NCBI GenBank assembly: GCA_965227035.1 | Contig: OZ245724.1 | Span: 1,364,001-1,428,000, forward strand | From: CBDDFQ01 sp965227035 | Lineage (GTDB): Bacteria > Pseudomonadota > Gammaproteobacteria > Burkholderiales > Burkholderiaceae_C | DNA length: 64,000 bases | Reading direction: 5' to 3' | In this document: positions 33,606 through 42,883 of the stretch, in pieces | How the letters are laid out: each line of letters begins with the position of its first letter | How positions within the stretch are numbered: position 1 is the first letter of the stretch | Position numbers and translations under genes: made by a program | The notes under the pieces: model-generated | Seen by the model: only the letters and a program-made list of their open reading frames with translations | The model's database searches: none | Told to the model about the DNA's origin: nothing

Positions 33606-34886
33606 CTAAAGCTCACCGGACAAAAACGAAGTCCCCACGGGCCGATCCGGAAGATGCAACTTCGCAGTCGCAGCCGGCATCTCGCTAATCAACTTCCCGC
33701 GCCTGAACACCTTCAGACGCGCCGCCTTCAAGCGAATGGCTTCGATGGGATCTTTCGCCTGCAGCAACACGAAATCGGCATTGCATCCGGCGGCGATTCC
33801 GTAGCCTTCGAGATGCATCAGCTTCGCCGGATTCACGGTGACGGCTTCGAAACATTGGCGCATGGCCGACTGGCTTGTCATTTGCGCCACGTGAAGTCCC
33901 ATGCTCGCCACTTCGAGCATGTCGGCAGATCCCAGCGAGTACCACGGGTCCATCACGCAGTCGTGCCCGAAAGCGACCGTGATTCCGTGCGCCATCAATT
34001 CGGGCACGCGTGTCATGCCGCGCCGTTTCGGATAGGTGTCGTGCCGACCTTGCAGCGTGATGTTGATCAGCGGATTCGCGATCGCGCCCACTTGAGCTTC
34101 TGCCATGAGGGGTAGCAGCTTGGACACGTAGTAGTTGTCCATCGAATGCATCGAAGTAAGGTGCGACCCGACGACGCGTCCATGCAGTCCGAGTCGATGC
34201 GTTTGCGCGGACAGCGTCTCGATATGACGCGACATCGGATCGTCCGATTCGTCGCAGTGCATATCGACCATCAGGCCTTTTTCAGCGGCGATCTTGCACA
34301 GCAGCTCGACGCTTTTCGCGCCGTCGTCCATGGTGCGTTCGAAATGCGGAATGCCGCCCACCACATCGACGCCTTTTGCCAAGGCGCGATGCAGGTTGTC
34401 GATCGCGCCGGGCGACCGAAGGATGCCGTCTTGCGGGAACGCGACCAGCTGCATGTCGATGTAAGGCGCGACTCGTCGCTTCACTTCAAGGAGGGCATCG
34501 ACCGCTTGTAAAGACGGATCGCAAATATCGACATGGGTGCGAATAGCGAGAAGTCCGCGAGCAACGGCCCAATCGCAGTAGGCGAGGGCGCGTGCGATGA
34601 GTGCATCTTGCGTGAGCAGCGGTTTGAGCTCGCCCCAGAGCGCAATGCCTTCGAGCAGCGTGCCCGATTCGTTCACCCGTGGCAGGCCATAGCTTCGGGT
34701 TGCATCCATGTGGAAGTGCGAATCGACGAAGGGCGGCGACACCAGCATGCCTCCGGCATCGAGCGTTTCGTTCGCCTGCGCGCTCAGTCCTTCGGTCACT
34801 TCGACGATCTTTCCGTCTTGAACCGCGATGGACATATTGCTCCGCCCATCGGGCAGAGTCGCACGCGTAACGAGTAGATCGAGCAA
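33606..34886 (-). CDS. codA: Cytosine deaminase-like amidohydrolase
   Basis: A 426-residue amidohydrolase close to E. coli CodA along its length: PPFVDSHFHMDATRSYG, THVDICD, QLVAFPQDGI, VVGGIPHFERT, MHCDESDDPMSRHIET, ANPLINITLQGRHDTYPKRRG and FGHDCVMDPWYSLG. These carry the metal ligands (HxH, the central His of HCDE, and Asp in GHDxxxDP). It should deaminate cytosine to uracil, though related CodA proteins act on other cyclic amidines. It is the last gene after URC1-URC4-upp, where cytosine deamination would feed uracil into the pathway. The gap to upp is 15 bp. Confidence 0.85.
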   Translation of the reverse strand: MLDLLVTRATLPDGRSNMSIAVQDGKIVEVTEGLSAQANETLDAGGMLVSPPFVDSHFHMDATRSYGLPRVNESGTLLEGIALWGELKPLLTQDALIARALAYCDWAVARGLLAIRTHVDICDPSLQAVDALLEVKRRVAPYIDMQLVAFPQDGILRSPGAIDNLHRALAKGVDVVGGIPHFERTMDDGAKSVELLCKIAAEKGLMVDMHCDESDDPMSRHIETLSAQTHRLGLHGRVVGSHLTSMHSMDNYYVSKLLPLMAEAQVGAIANPLINITLQGRHDTYPKRRGMTRVPELMAHGITVAFGHDCVMDPWYSLGSADMLEVASMGLHVAQMTSQSAMRQCFEAVTVNPAKLMHLEGYGIAAGCNADFVLLQAKDPIEAIRLKAARLKVFRRGKLISEMPAATAKLHLPDRPVGTSFLSGEL

Positions 34887-34901
34887 TTGATCAGCGCCCG
34901 A

Positions 34902-35531
34902 TCAAAGCGTGCCGAAAATACGATCGCCCGCATCGCCCAGGCCCGGCAGGATGTAACCATGGCTATTCAATTCGCGGTCGATGGATGCGGTATAGATCGG
35001 CACATCGGGATGCGCTTCGGTGAATGTCTTGACGCCCTCGGGACAGGTGAGCAGACAGACGAATTTGATCGATTTCGGATTCAGCTCTTTTAGCCGTTCA
35101 ACCGCTGCGACTGCAGAGTTGCCTGTTGCCAGCATCGGGTCGACCACGATGACATCGCGCTCCTGCATGTCGCCGGGCATCTTGAAGTAGTACTCGACTG
35201 CGGTCAGCGTTTTAGGATCGCGGTAAAGGCCGATGTGGCCGACACGAGCGCCGGGAACCACCGTGAGCATGCCGTCCAGAATGCCGGTACCTGCGCGAAG
35301 AATCGACACCAGCACCAGCTTCTTGCCGTCGATGACTTTCGCGGTGGTTTTTTCCAGCGGGGTCTCGATTTCGATGTCCTGCATCGGCATGTCGCGGGTC
35401 ACCTCGTAAGCCATCAGCATGCTCAGCTCGTTCAACAGGCGACGAAAGCTGTTGGTGCTGGCGTCTTTGCGGCGCATGAGAGTGAGCTTGTGCTGCACCA
35501 GCGGATGGTCGAGGACGTGTACGTTGCTCAT
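34902..35531 (-). CDS. upp: Uracil phosphoribosyltransferase
   Basis: Converts uracil and PRPP to UMP. The 209-residue protein has the N-terminal VLDHPLVQHKLTLMR start, VSILRAGTGILDGM, the PRPP loop DPMLATGNSAVAAVERL, and a uracil-binding C-terminal segment ASIDRELNSHGYILPGLGDAGDR. It lies between URC4 and the cytosine deaminase gene. UMP made here can enter either salvage or the URC degradation route. Confidence 0.96.
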   Translation of the reverse strand: MSNVHVLDHPLVQHKLTLMRRKDASTNSFRRLLNELSMLMAYEVTRDMPMQDIEIETPLEKTTAKVIDGKKLVLVSILRAGTGILDGMLTVVPGARVGHIGLYRDPKTLTAVEYYFKMPGDMQERDVIVVDPMLATGNSAVAAVERLKELNPKSIKFVCLLTCPEGVKTFTEAHPDVPIYTASIDRELNSHGYILPGLGDAGDRIFGTL

Positions 35532-35593
35532 TCTTTTTAGATTCCCTGAATTTTCTTAAAGCTTGGATTGCTGGAGGCGTGAATTATCGTGGC

Positions 35594-36856
35594 CTAAAAA
35601 ACCGTGCCGTCGCTCTCGATGTTCAGCGGAGGCGAGCCGCCGATGAGCTTTTGTGCCAATGCCCGGCCGGTCGCCCAGGTTCCGCCTTCGAGCACGCATG
35701 CGAGCGGCATCTTCTCGGCAGAGTGACCCAGATGTTCGCGAACCATAGGCGCTATTTCGTCCAACAGCGCAATCGTCAATGCACGCCATTCGACGATGAA
35801 TTCGTCGCCTGCCTTATGTGGCTTGGTGAGCATGGCGTTGTCCAGCGGATGAATCACGCCGCCGTCGAGGAAAAGGCCGCCATTTCGATATTCCGGAAGA
35901 CCGGTGAGTGCGTCGATTCCTCGCACATGGACCCCCGCCCAGATGAACGGCTCGAGCAGCGAATAGGTGAGCCACTGAGACAGTTTGTGGAACGGCATCC
36001 AGCCTTGGGTCAGGCCCTCGCCGGGAACATCCTGATGTTTCCAGCAATCGCCAAGATGCTCGTTTCCGATCATGTTGTTCATCGGCCAGATCGGCGAGAG
36101 CGTGATCAACAGTGTCGAGAGGATGGCGTGCGCCGTGACCTCGGCTGTCGGCGGAATGCCGTGTTCGTGCGAGTTGGTGAGCAGGTCGAACATGCGTCCC
36201 GGCCGGCCTTCTGCGCCGTAAGTTTCCGGAGACATCAGAAGAGTCTCGCCAAGTCGGCGCATCAATGTCGCGCGTCCTTCGAGACCGACGAGTGCGTTGC
36301 CTTCGCGAACCTGCATCGCTTCAGCTAGATCAGCCGTGACCAGCGAACGCAATCCGGTGGCGTCGACCTGAAGCGGATTGTTCTTGTCGCTGGAAAACAG
36401 GCCTGCCGTGAAAGCATGAAAGGTCGCGACGCCCAACCCTTCTGATCGGGTGAAGGTCTGGCCGCTCGCCGATTCCACATACCGCCACTCGGGGCCTGCG
36501 CCGGCGTCCAGCAATACGCTCACCACTGCAAGATCGATTTGCGCACGCGCAATGACCGACTTGCTGGCACCGCCGAGCAGTTTGAGCAACTGCGCAGGAC
36601 GGTCGACACCGCCCGCTTCGAAGTGGCGCCAGCGGCTGTGATACGGGATTTCAAGCGACGGATAACGCTCCTTCGTGACGCCGACCACCATCTCGGCAAT
36701 GTCGTGCATCTTGGAATCGTCTACCGAGAACCAGCGCGATTTGCCGGCGCGTGCATTGGCCAATAAAAACTGGGCACGTTCGCGAATCGCAACCGTGCTT
36801 CTAAGGGTGGCGACGGCTGCCGCTGTGGCCGCTACGTCGTGATTACTGCTGCTCAT
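35594..36856 (-). CDS. URC4/urg3-family protein (DUF1688), uracil catabolism
   Basis: A 420-residue protein I assign to the URC4/urg3 (DUF1688) family: IPYHSRWRHFEAGGVDRPAQL, LVSVLLDAGAGPEWRY-like text, FSSDKNNPLQVDATGL, GRPGRMFDLLTNS and FHKLSQWLTYSLLEPF. In the yeast Lachancea kluyveri, URC4 is required to degrade uracil by a non-reductive, non-Rut route; its chemistry is not settled to my knowledge. It overlaps the URC1-like gene by 4 bp and is followed by upp, the combination known for the bacterial URC clusters (from memory). Confidence 0.88.
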   Translation of the reverse strand: MSSSNHDVAATAAAVATLRSTVAIRERAQFLLANARAGKSRWFSVDDSKMHDIAEMVVGVTKERYPSLEIPYHSRWRHFEAGGVDRPAQLLKLLGGASKSVIARAQIDLAVVSVLLDAGAGPEWRYVESASGQTFTRSEGLGVATFHAFTAGLFSSDKNNPLQVDATGLRSLVTADLAEAMQVREGNALVGLEGRATLMRRLGETLLMSPETYGAEGRPGRMFDLLTNSHEHGIPPTAEVTAHAILSTLLITLSPIWPMNNMIGNEHLGDCWKHQDVPGEGLTQGWMPFHKLSQWLTYSLLEPFIWAGVHVRGIDALTGLPEYRNGGLFLDGGVIHPLDNAMLTKPHKAGDEFIVEWRALTIALLDEIAPMVREHLGHSAEKMPLACVLEGGTWATGRALAQKLIGGSPPLNIESDGTVF

Positions 36857-38169
36857 GTATCGAGTCCCCGACCTTTCGGTTTTTTAAGTTCTTCTGCATC
36901 CGGCACCACGCCCGGCGTGAAATAGCCGGCCGCCATCTTGGCGTCCATTTCAACGCGGGCATCGGCCGGGATCAAAGCATCCGGAATATTGACCCGCACA
37001 CCTACCTCGATGCCCGAGCCGGTGATCGCGTCGTACTTCATATTGCTCATGGAGACGAGGCGGTGGATTTTCTTGACGCCTAGCCAATGGAGCACATCGG
37101 GCATCAGCTCCTGGAATCGCATGTCCTGAACGCCGGCCACGCATTCGGTCCGTGCAAAGTATTGATCTGCCGTGTCTCCGCCGACCTGGCGCTTGCGTGC
37201 GTTGTAAACCAAAAACTTGGTCACTTCGCCCAGCGCACGACCTTCCTTGCGCGAATACGAAACCAGCCCGACGCCACCGCGTTGCGCGCCTTGAATGCAT
37301 TCCTCGATTGCGTGCGTCAAGTACGGCCTGCAGGTGCAGATGTCCGATCCGAACACGTCCGAGCCGTTGCATTCGTCGTGAACCCGTGCAGTGAGTTCCA
37401 CCTCGGGGTTCGCCAGATCGCGCGGATTGCCGAAGATGTAGACCGTCTGTCCGCCGATCGGTGGCAGAAACACTTCCAGATCGCCTCGCGTGACCAACTC
37501 CGGATACATGCCGCCGGTTTCCTCGAATAGCACTCGGCGCAGATCGGTTTCGGAGCATCCGAATCGTTTGGCGACGCCCGGTAAATACCAGACCGGCTCG
37601 ATCGCGACCTTGGTCACCATGGCCGCGCCGCCCGCAGTCAGAAACTTGCCATCGGCTTTGAGTCGACCCGATTGCAAAGCTTCGATCACCTCGGGAAGGA
37701 TCACGTGTGCCTGCGTGACCGCAATGCTCGGGCGAATGTCGTATCCGGCGGCCAACTCGGCGGAGTAAACGTCCGCCACTGCCGCGCCCCAAGGATCGAA
37801 AGACACGATCTTTTCGGGATCGCACCACTGCGCATACGGGCCGATCAGATCGGTAGGCGAGGTGTTGGTGAGATCGGCCTTGTGCTGCGGGTTCAGCGCG
37901 CCTGCAGCCACCGCAAGAGCGCGGTACACGCTGTACGAGCCGCTGTGTGTGCCGATGACGTTTCGATGCGCACGGGTCGTCGTAGTGCCGACCACCGGTC
38001 CGCGTTCGGTAGGCGTCGGAGCGCCCCAGTTGATTTTCAGCGCACCGAAACCGCCCGAGTGGGAGGTCAGGCGGATGTGCTTTTGTGGAGGTTTTTGCGC
38101 AGAGTTAGCGCTGGAAGGCGTGACGGCCTTGTCGGCCGCACCGGGTGAATTAACTGCATCTACAGACAT
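36853..38169 (-). CDS. URC1-like GTP cyclohydrolase II homologue, uracil catabolism
   Basis: A 438-residue RibA-fold protein. Its zinc-site cysteines sit in DECNGSDVFGSDICTC with the spacing of E. coli RibA, and YSRKEGRALG corresponds to RQEGRN. It differs from riboflavin-pathway RibA by a ~200-residue N-terminal extension and by its coupling to URC4. In yeast such a RibA paralogue (URC1) serves uracil degradation instead of flavin synthesis. A GAGGG ribosome site precedes the ATG. A bona fide GTP cyclohydrolase II for flavins is the alternative, but no rib genes are nearby. Confidence 0.85.
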   Translation of the reverse strand: MSVDAVNSPGAADKAVTPSSANSAQKPPQKHIRLTSHSGGFGALKINWGAPTPTERGPVVGTTTTRAHRNVIGTHSGSYSVYRALAVAAGALNPQHKADLTNTSPTDLIGPYAQWCDPEKIVSFDPWGAAVADVYSAELAAGYDIRPSIAVTQAHVILPEVIEALQSGRLKADGKFLTAGGAAMVTKVAIEPVWYLPGVAKRFGCSETDLRRVLFEETGGMYPELVTRGDLEVFLPPIGGQTVYIFGNPRDLANPEVELTARVHDECNGSDVFGSDICTCRPYLTHAIEECIQGAQRGGVGLVSYSRKEGRALGEVTKFLVYNARKRQVGGDTADQYFARTECVAGVQDMRFQELMPDVLHWLGVKKIHRLVSMSNMKYDAITGSGIEVGVRVNIPDALIPADARVEMDAKMAAGYFTPGVVPDAEELKKPKGRGLDT

Positions 38170-38323
38170 TGCGTACCCTCAAAAAATGCAATGTACAGAC
38201 TCGCCCTGCGCGTGACAACCCCTGTTGCGATGTCGTTGCAATCGCCCCGAATTGCTGCCCGATTGCCGGTCGATTCACGAGATATTGTGTCGAGTCACCC
38301 GAGGCGAGTGCGCAAAGAAATAT

Positions 38324-39847
38324 TTATCGGCGCTTTTTTGCCGCACCGAAGATTCCACCCAGCACACCCCGAATAATTTCGCGGCCTACAGTCGTCCCCA
38401 TGGTTCGCACCGCTGATTTCGCCATGGTCGTTGCCAGCCCATCGTGCTTGCCACCGCGCGGGCCGGTCGTTCCGAAAAGCACATCGCTCAAGCCGCCGAG
38501 CAAACCGCCGCCATCTTCGGTGGCGGCTTTCGCCTGATCTGCGGTCGCTGCGTTCTGATCGGCGCGACCTTTGAGTTTTTCGAAGGCCGATTCACGGTCG
38601 ACGGTTTTCTCGTAAACGCCCGCAACCAAAGAATTCGCGAGCAATGCCTGACGCTGGGCAGGCGTGATCGGGCCGAGCTGGCTGCCGGGAGGAAATACGA
38701 AGGCGCGCTCGGTCATGCTGGGCCGGCCTTTCGCGTCGAGCAGGCTAACCAGTGCCTCGCCGACAGCGAGTTCGGTAATCGCCGCCTCGATATCGAGTCC
38801 CGGTTTCTGGCGCATGGTTTGCGCCGTCGCCTTGACCGCTTTCTGATCGCGCGGCGTGAATGCGCGCAGGGCGTGCTGCACCCGATTGCCCAGCTGAGCC
38901 AGTACCGAATCGGGAATGTCGAGCGGGTTTTGGGTCACAAAATAAACGCCGACACCTTTCGAGCGCACCAGCCGCACCACGAGCTCGATTCGCTCGACCA
39001 GCACCTTGGGCGCCTCGTTGAACAGCAAATGGGCTTCGTCGAAGAAAAACACCAGCTTTGGCTTTTCAGGATCGCCGATTTCCGGAAGCTGCTCGAACAA
39101 TTCCGAGAGCATCCAGAGCAGGAAGGTCGCGTACAGACGCGGCGAATTCATGAGCTTGTCTGCCGCGAGGATGTTCACCACGCCCTTGCCGGACGCATCG
39201 GTCTGCATGAAGTCGCTGATGTTGAGCATCGGCTCGCCGAAAAACTTGTCACCGCCCTGGGTTTCGATCTGCACCAGTCCGCGCTGGATTGCGCCCACGC
39301 TGGCGGCGCTGATGTTGCCGTACTGGGTAGTGAATTCGCTCGAGTTCTCGCCGACGTGCTGCAGCATCGCGCGTAGGTCTTTCAGGTCGAGCAGCAACAG
39401 GCCGCGATCGTCGGCAATTTTGAACACCAGGTTCAGGACGCCCGCCTGCGTGTCGTTGAGGTTGAGCATGCGTGACAGAAGCAAAGGACCCATGTCGGAC
39501 ACGGTGGCGCGAACCGGGTGACCTTGTTCGCCGAAAACATCCCAGAGCGTGGTGGGGCAGGCCATCGATTCCGGCAGATCGATACCGCGTTCTTTCAGCA
39601 CCGCCGCCAGCTTGTCGCCGATCTTTCCTGCCTGGCTCACGCCTGTCAGATCGCCTTTGACGTCGGCCATGAACACCGGCACGCCGATTTTCGAAAAGTT
39701 CTGGGCCAGCGTTTGCAGCGTGACGGTTTTGCCGGTTCCGGTGGCCCCAGTGATGAGTCCGTGGCGGTTTGCCAGCGCGGGGAGCAGGGCGCAGGTGGTG
39801 TCGGCATTTTTGGCAATCACCAGTGAATCTGCAGTCGTTTCGGCCAT
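38324..39847 (-). CDS. HerA-like ATPase, YjgR/DUF853 family
   Basis: A 507-residue P-loop ATPase with Walker A GATGTGKTVT near residue 33, FFDEAHLLF as Walker B, and VYFVTQNPLDIPDSVLAQLGNRVQHALRAFTP, typical of the helicase HerA-like YjgR family. The C-terminus contains GGGLLGGLSDVLFG and GREIIRGVLGGIFG glycine-rich segments. A DNA- or membrane-associated motor role is presumed; the cellular function is not established. I chose ATG 39847; an ATG 11 codons earlier is less family-like. It is divergent from yebC. Confidence 0.87.
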   Translation of the reverse strand: MAETTADSLVIAKNADTTCALLPALANRHGLITGATGTGKTVTLQTLAQNFSKIGVPVFMADVKGDLTGVSQAGKIGDKLAAVLKERGIDLPESMACPTTLWDVFGEQGHPVRATVSDMGPLLLSRMLNLNDTQAGVLNLVFKIADDRGLLLLDLKDLRAMLQHVGENSSEFTTQYGNISAASVGAIQRGLVQIETQGGDKFFGEPMLNISDFMQTDASGKGVVNILAADKLMNSPRLYATFLLWMLSELFEQLPEIGDPEKPKLVFFFDEAHLLFNEAPKVLVERIELVVRLVRSKGVGVYFVTQNPLDIPDSVLAQLGNRVQHALRAFTPRDQKAVKATAQTMRQKPGLDIEAAITELAVGEALVSLLDAKGRPSMTERAFVFPPGSQLGPITPAQRQALLANSLVAGVYEKTVDRESAFEKLKGRADQNAATADQAKAATEDGGGLLGGLSDVLFGTTGPRGGKHDGLATTMAKSAVRTMGTTVGREIIRGVLGGIFGAAKKRR

Positions 39848-39927
39848 GTGTTGGGTGCTCCGGCGGTGGTGGGTTGGCAAAAAGTAAAATCTCGGAAGTA
39901 GATTAAATCAATACAGAAGGGTTTCCC

Positions 39928-40659
39928 GTGGCTGGACACAGTAAATGGGCCAACATCCAACATCGAAAAGGCCGCCAGGACGAGAAGCGCGGCAAGGTTT
40001 GGACCCGAGTCATTCGTGAAATCATGGTCGCTGCACGTGGTGGCGGCGGCGATCTGAGCGCCAACCCGCGACTTCGCCTGGCCGTGGAAAAGGCCAAGGC
40101 GGTCAACATGCCGGCAGACACGGTCAAGCGCAATATCGATAAAGCCACTGGCAACCTCGAAGGCGTGAACTACGAAGAAATCCGTTACGAAGGCTATGGC
40201 ATCGGCGGCGCCGCCGTCATCGTCGATACCGTAACCGACAACCGGGTCCGCACCGTGGCCGAAGTTCGCCATGCCTTCTCTAAATATGGTGGCAATCTGG
40301 GCACCGAAGGTTCGGTTTCTTTTCAGTTCAAGCATTGCGGACAACTCATATTCGCGCCCGGAACCGACGAAGACAAGATCATGGAAGTGGCTCTGGAAGC
40401 AGGTGCCGAAGACGTGATTACCGGTGACGACGGCGCTATCGAAGTGCTGACCGCTTACGTCGATTTCGAAACCGTGAAGAACGCGCTCGAAGCTGCTGGC
40501 CTCAAGCCTGAGGTTGCGGAAGTCACGATGCGTCCGGAAAACACGATCGAACTGGTTGGCGACGACAGCGCACGCATGCAGAAGTTGCTGGACGTTCTGG
40601 AAGACCTGGACGACGTCCAGGAAGTCTTTCACAACGCCGAAATCAACGAAGGCGCCTGA
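39928..40659 (+). CDS. yebC: YebC/PmpR-family protein (transcriptional regulator / translation factor)
   Basis: A 243-residue protein starting at GTG 39928 with the family signature AGHSKWANIQHRKGRQDEKRG, followed by IREIMVAARGGGGDLSANPRLRLAVEKAKAVNMP and GGNLGTEGSVSFQF. YebC proteins were described as DNA-binding regulators and more recently as factors helping ribosomes at proline-rich stretches. An AGAAGGG ribosome site supports the GTG. Its stop overlaps the purD start by one base, so the two are co-expressed. Confidence 0.95.
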   Translation: MAGHSKWANIQHRKGRQDEKRGKVWTRVIREIMVAARGGGGDLSANPRLRLAVEKAKAVNMPADTVKRNIDKATGNLEGVNYEEIRYEGYGIGGAAVIVDTVTDNRVRTVAEVRHAFSKYGGNLGTEGSVSFQFKHCGQLIFAPGTDEDKIMEVALEAGAEDVITGDDGAIEVLTAYVDFETVKNALEAAGLKPEVAEVTMRPENTIELVGDDSARMQKLLDVLEDLDDVQEVFHNAEINEGA

Positions 40660-41936
40660 TGAAAGTATTGGTAGTTGGCGGCGGTGGCCGTGAACACGCG
40701 CTGGCCTGGCGCCTGGCGCAATCGCCCAAGGTGTCGAAAATTTACGTGGCACCGGGCAACGGCGGCACCGCGCTCGATCCGCGATTCGAAGATCTGCCGA
40801 TCACCGATGTGAAGAAGTTGCGCGAATTCGCGCAGGCCGAAAAAATCGTGCTGACCGTGGTGGGCCCGGAAGCGCCACTGGCGGCAGGTGTGGTCGACGA
40901 ATTTCGCGAACACGGCCTCCGAATCTTCGGACCCAAGAAGGCTGCTGCTCAGCTCGAAAGCTCGAAGGCTTTCTCCAAGGCGTTCATGAAGCGCCACGGC
41001 ATTCCCACTGCCGAATACGAAAGCTTCACCGATGCCGCTGCGGCTCACGCCTACGTCGACAAGATGGGCGCGCCTATCGTCGTGAAGGCCGACGGTCTGG
41101 CGGCCGGCAAAGGCGTGGTCGTGGCGATGAACGCGCAGGAAGCTCATGACGCGATCGACTTCATGCTGCTCGACAACAAGCTCGGTGTCGCGCACAACGA
41201 AGGCGGCGCGCGTGTGGTCATCGAAGAATTCCTGACGGGCGAAGAAGCCAGCTTCATCGTGTTGTGCGATGGCAGGAACGTCACTGCGCTGGCCACCAGC
41301 CAGGACCATAAACGCCTGCTGGACAACGACGAAGGCCCGAACACGGGTGGCATGGGCGCCTATTCACCGGCACCGGTCGTCACGCCCGATGTGCATGCCC
41401 GCGCAATGCGCGAAGTGATCATGCCGACGATCAAGGGCATGGAAAAAGACGGAATTCCGTACACCGGCTTCCTCTACGCCGGTCTCATGATCGACGAACA
41501 GGGCAAGGTCAAAACGCTCGAATTCAACTGCCGCATGGGCGATCCCGAAACCCAGCCGATCATGATGCGACTGAAGTCGGATCTGTTCGATGTGCTTTGG
41601 GCTGCAACCGAGGGCAAGCTCGACACCATCGAGCTGCAGTGGGATCGTCGTACCGCGCTCGGCGTGGTCATGGCCGCTCACGGATACCCCATGACCCCTC
41701 GCAAGGGCGATGTCATTACCGGCATTCCCGAAGAGGAGCCCGACGCCGTGACCTTCCACGCGGGAACCACTTTGCAGGACGGCAAGCTCAAGGTTTCAGG
41801 CGGGCGAGTGCTGTGCGTGACCACATTGGCCGACAGCGTTCTGACAGCCCAGCAACGGGCCTATCAGGTGGCATCGCAAATCGGCTTCGACGGAGCGCAA
41901 TATCGCAGGGACATCGGCTTCAGGGCCATTCGCTGA
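40659..41936 (+). CDS. purD: Phosphoribosylamine-glycine ligase
   Basis: An ATP-grasp enzyme of purine synthesis that joins phosphoribosylamine and glycine to GAR. The 425-residue protein begins KVLVVGGGGREHALAWRLAQS and contains the ATP-grasp signature IVVKADGLAAGKGVVVA. It then has FLTGEEASFIVLCDG, NTGGMGAYSPAP and LEFNCRMGDPETQ with metal ligands. It is coupled to yebC upstream (TGATG) and followed by hemF after 8 bp. Confidence 0.97.
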   Translation: MKVLVVGGGGREHALAWRLAQSPKVSKIYVAPGNGGTALDPRFEDLPITDVKKLREFAQAEKIVLTVVGPEAPLAAGVVDEFREHGLRIFGPKKAAAQLESSKAFSKAFMKRHGIPTAEYESFTDAAAAHAYVDKMGAPIVVKADGLAAGKGVVVAMNAQEAHDAIDFMLLDNKLGVAHNEGGARVVIEEFLTGEEASFIVLCDGRNVTALATSQDHKRLLDNDEGPNTGGMGAYSPAPVVTPDVHARAMREVIMPTIKGMEKDGIPYTGFLYAGLMIDEQGKVKTLEFNCRMGDPETQPIMMRLKSDLFDVLWAATEGKLDTIELQWDRRTALGVVMAAHGYPMTPRKGDVITGIPEEEPDAVTFHAGTTLQDGKLKVSGGRVLCVTTLADSVLTAQQRAYQVASQIGFDGAQYRRDIGFRAIR

Positions 41937-41944
41937 GTTCTTCA

Positions 41945-42883
41945 ATGACTGAAATGCATTCGCCGCAGCCGCCGACCAGCCTCAAGGAAGTCCGGGAATA
42001 TCTGCTCGGTCTTCAGGAAAGCATTACCTACGCCTGCTCGCGAATCGACGGCATGGCGTTCAAGGTGGACAAGTGGAAGAAAAAGCCCGGTGAGAAGTTG
42101 CAGGGCTACGGCACCACGATGATTCTTGAAAACAGCGAGGTGTTCGAGCGGGCGGGGTGTGGTTTTTCGCATGTGACCGGCTCGCAACTGCCTCCGTCGG
42201 CTACCCAGCATCGGCCTGAACTGTCGGGGGCGAAGTTCGAAGCGATGGGTATGTCGCTGGTGTTTCATCCGCGTAACCCGTATGCGCCGACGGTGCACAT
42301 GAATGTGCGCATGCTGGCCGCTCTACCCGAAGGACTGCCTCCGGTGTACTGGTTCGGCGGCGGCATGGACCTGACCCCGTACTACGGCTTCGAGGAAGAC
42401 GCGGTTCACTTTCACTCCGTTTGCAAAAAGGCGCTCACGCCTTTCGGCGAAGACAAATATCCCCGCTTCAAAAAATGGTGCGACGAATATTTCTATTTGA
42501 AGCACCGTGACGAGCAGCGCGGAATAGGCGGAATCTTCTTCGACGATTTTTCGGAACTCGGTTTCGAGCGCAGCTTCGCGATGATGAAATCGGTAGGCGA
42601 CTCGTTCCTCGACGCCTACATGCCCATCCTTGCCCGCCGCAAAGACAAAAGCTACGCCGACCGCCAACGCAATTTTCAGCTTTACCGCCGGGGCCGCTAC
42701 GTCGAATTCAATCTGGTGTTCGATCGCGGCACGCACTTCGGATTGCAGTCCGGCGGTCGCACGGAGTCCATCCTGATGTCGATGCCGCCCCTGGTCACCT
42801 GGGCCTACGATCGGAAAACCAAAGCAGGATCGCCCGAAGACAAGCTCTACAAGAATTTCCTTGTGCGACGGGACTGGATTTGA
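41945..42883 (+). CDS. hemF: Coproporphyrinogen III oxidase, aerobic
   Basis: Oxygen-dependent decarboxylation of coproporphyrinogen III to protoporphyrinogen IX in haem synthesis. The 312-residue protein has the diagnostic VFERAGCGFSHVTGSQLPPSAT, FHPRNPYAPTVHMNVRML, YWFGGGMDLTPYYGFEEDAVHFH and FNLVFDRGTHFGLQSGGRTESILMSMPP blocks. The ATG at 41945 is chosen over a long upstream frame that overlaps purD. Its TGA overlaps the TTG start of nadD. Confidence 0.97.
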   Translation: MTEMHSPQPPTSLKEVREYLLGLQESITYACSRIDGMAFKVDKWKKKPGEKLQGYGTTMILENSEVFERAGCGFSHVTGSQLPPSATQHRPELSGAKFEAMGMSLVFHPRNPYAPTVHMNVRMLAALPEGLPPVYWFGGGMDLTPYYGFEEDAVHFHSVCKKALTPFGEDKYPRFKKWCDEYFYLKHRDEQRGIGGIFFDDFSELGFERSFAMMKSVGDSFLDAYMPILARRKDKSYADRQRNFQLYRRGRYVEFNLVFDRGTHFGLQSGGRTESILMSMPPLVTWAYDRKTKAGSPEDKLYKNFLVRRDWI

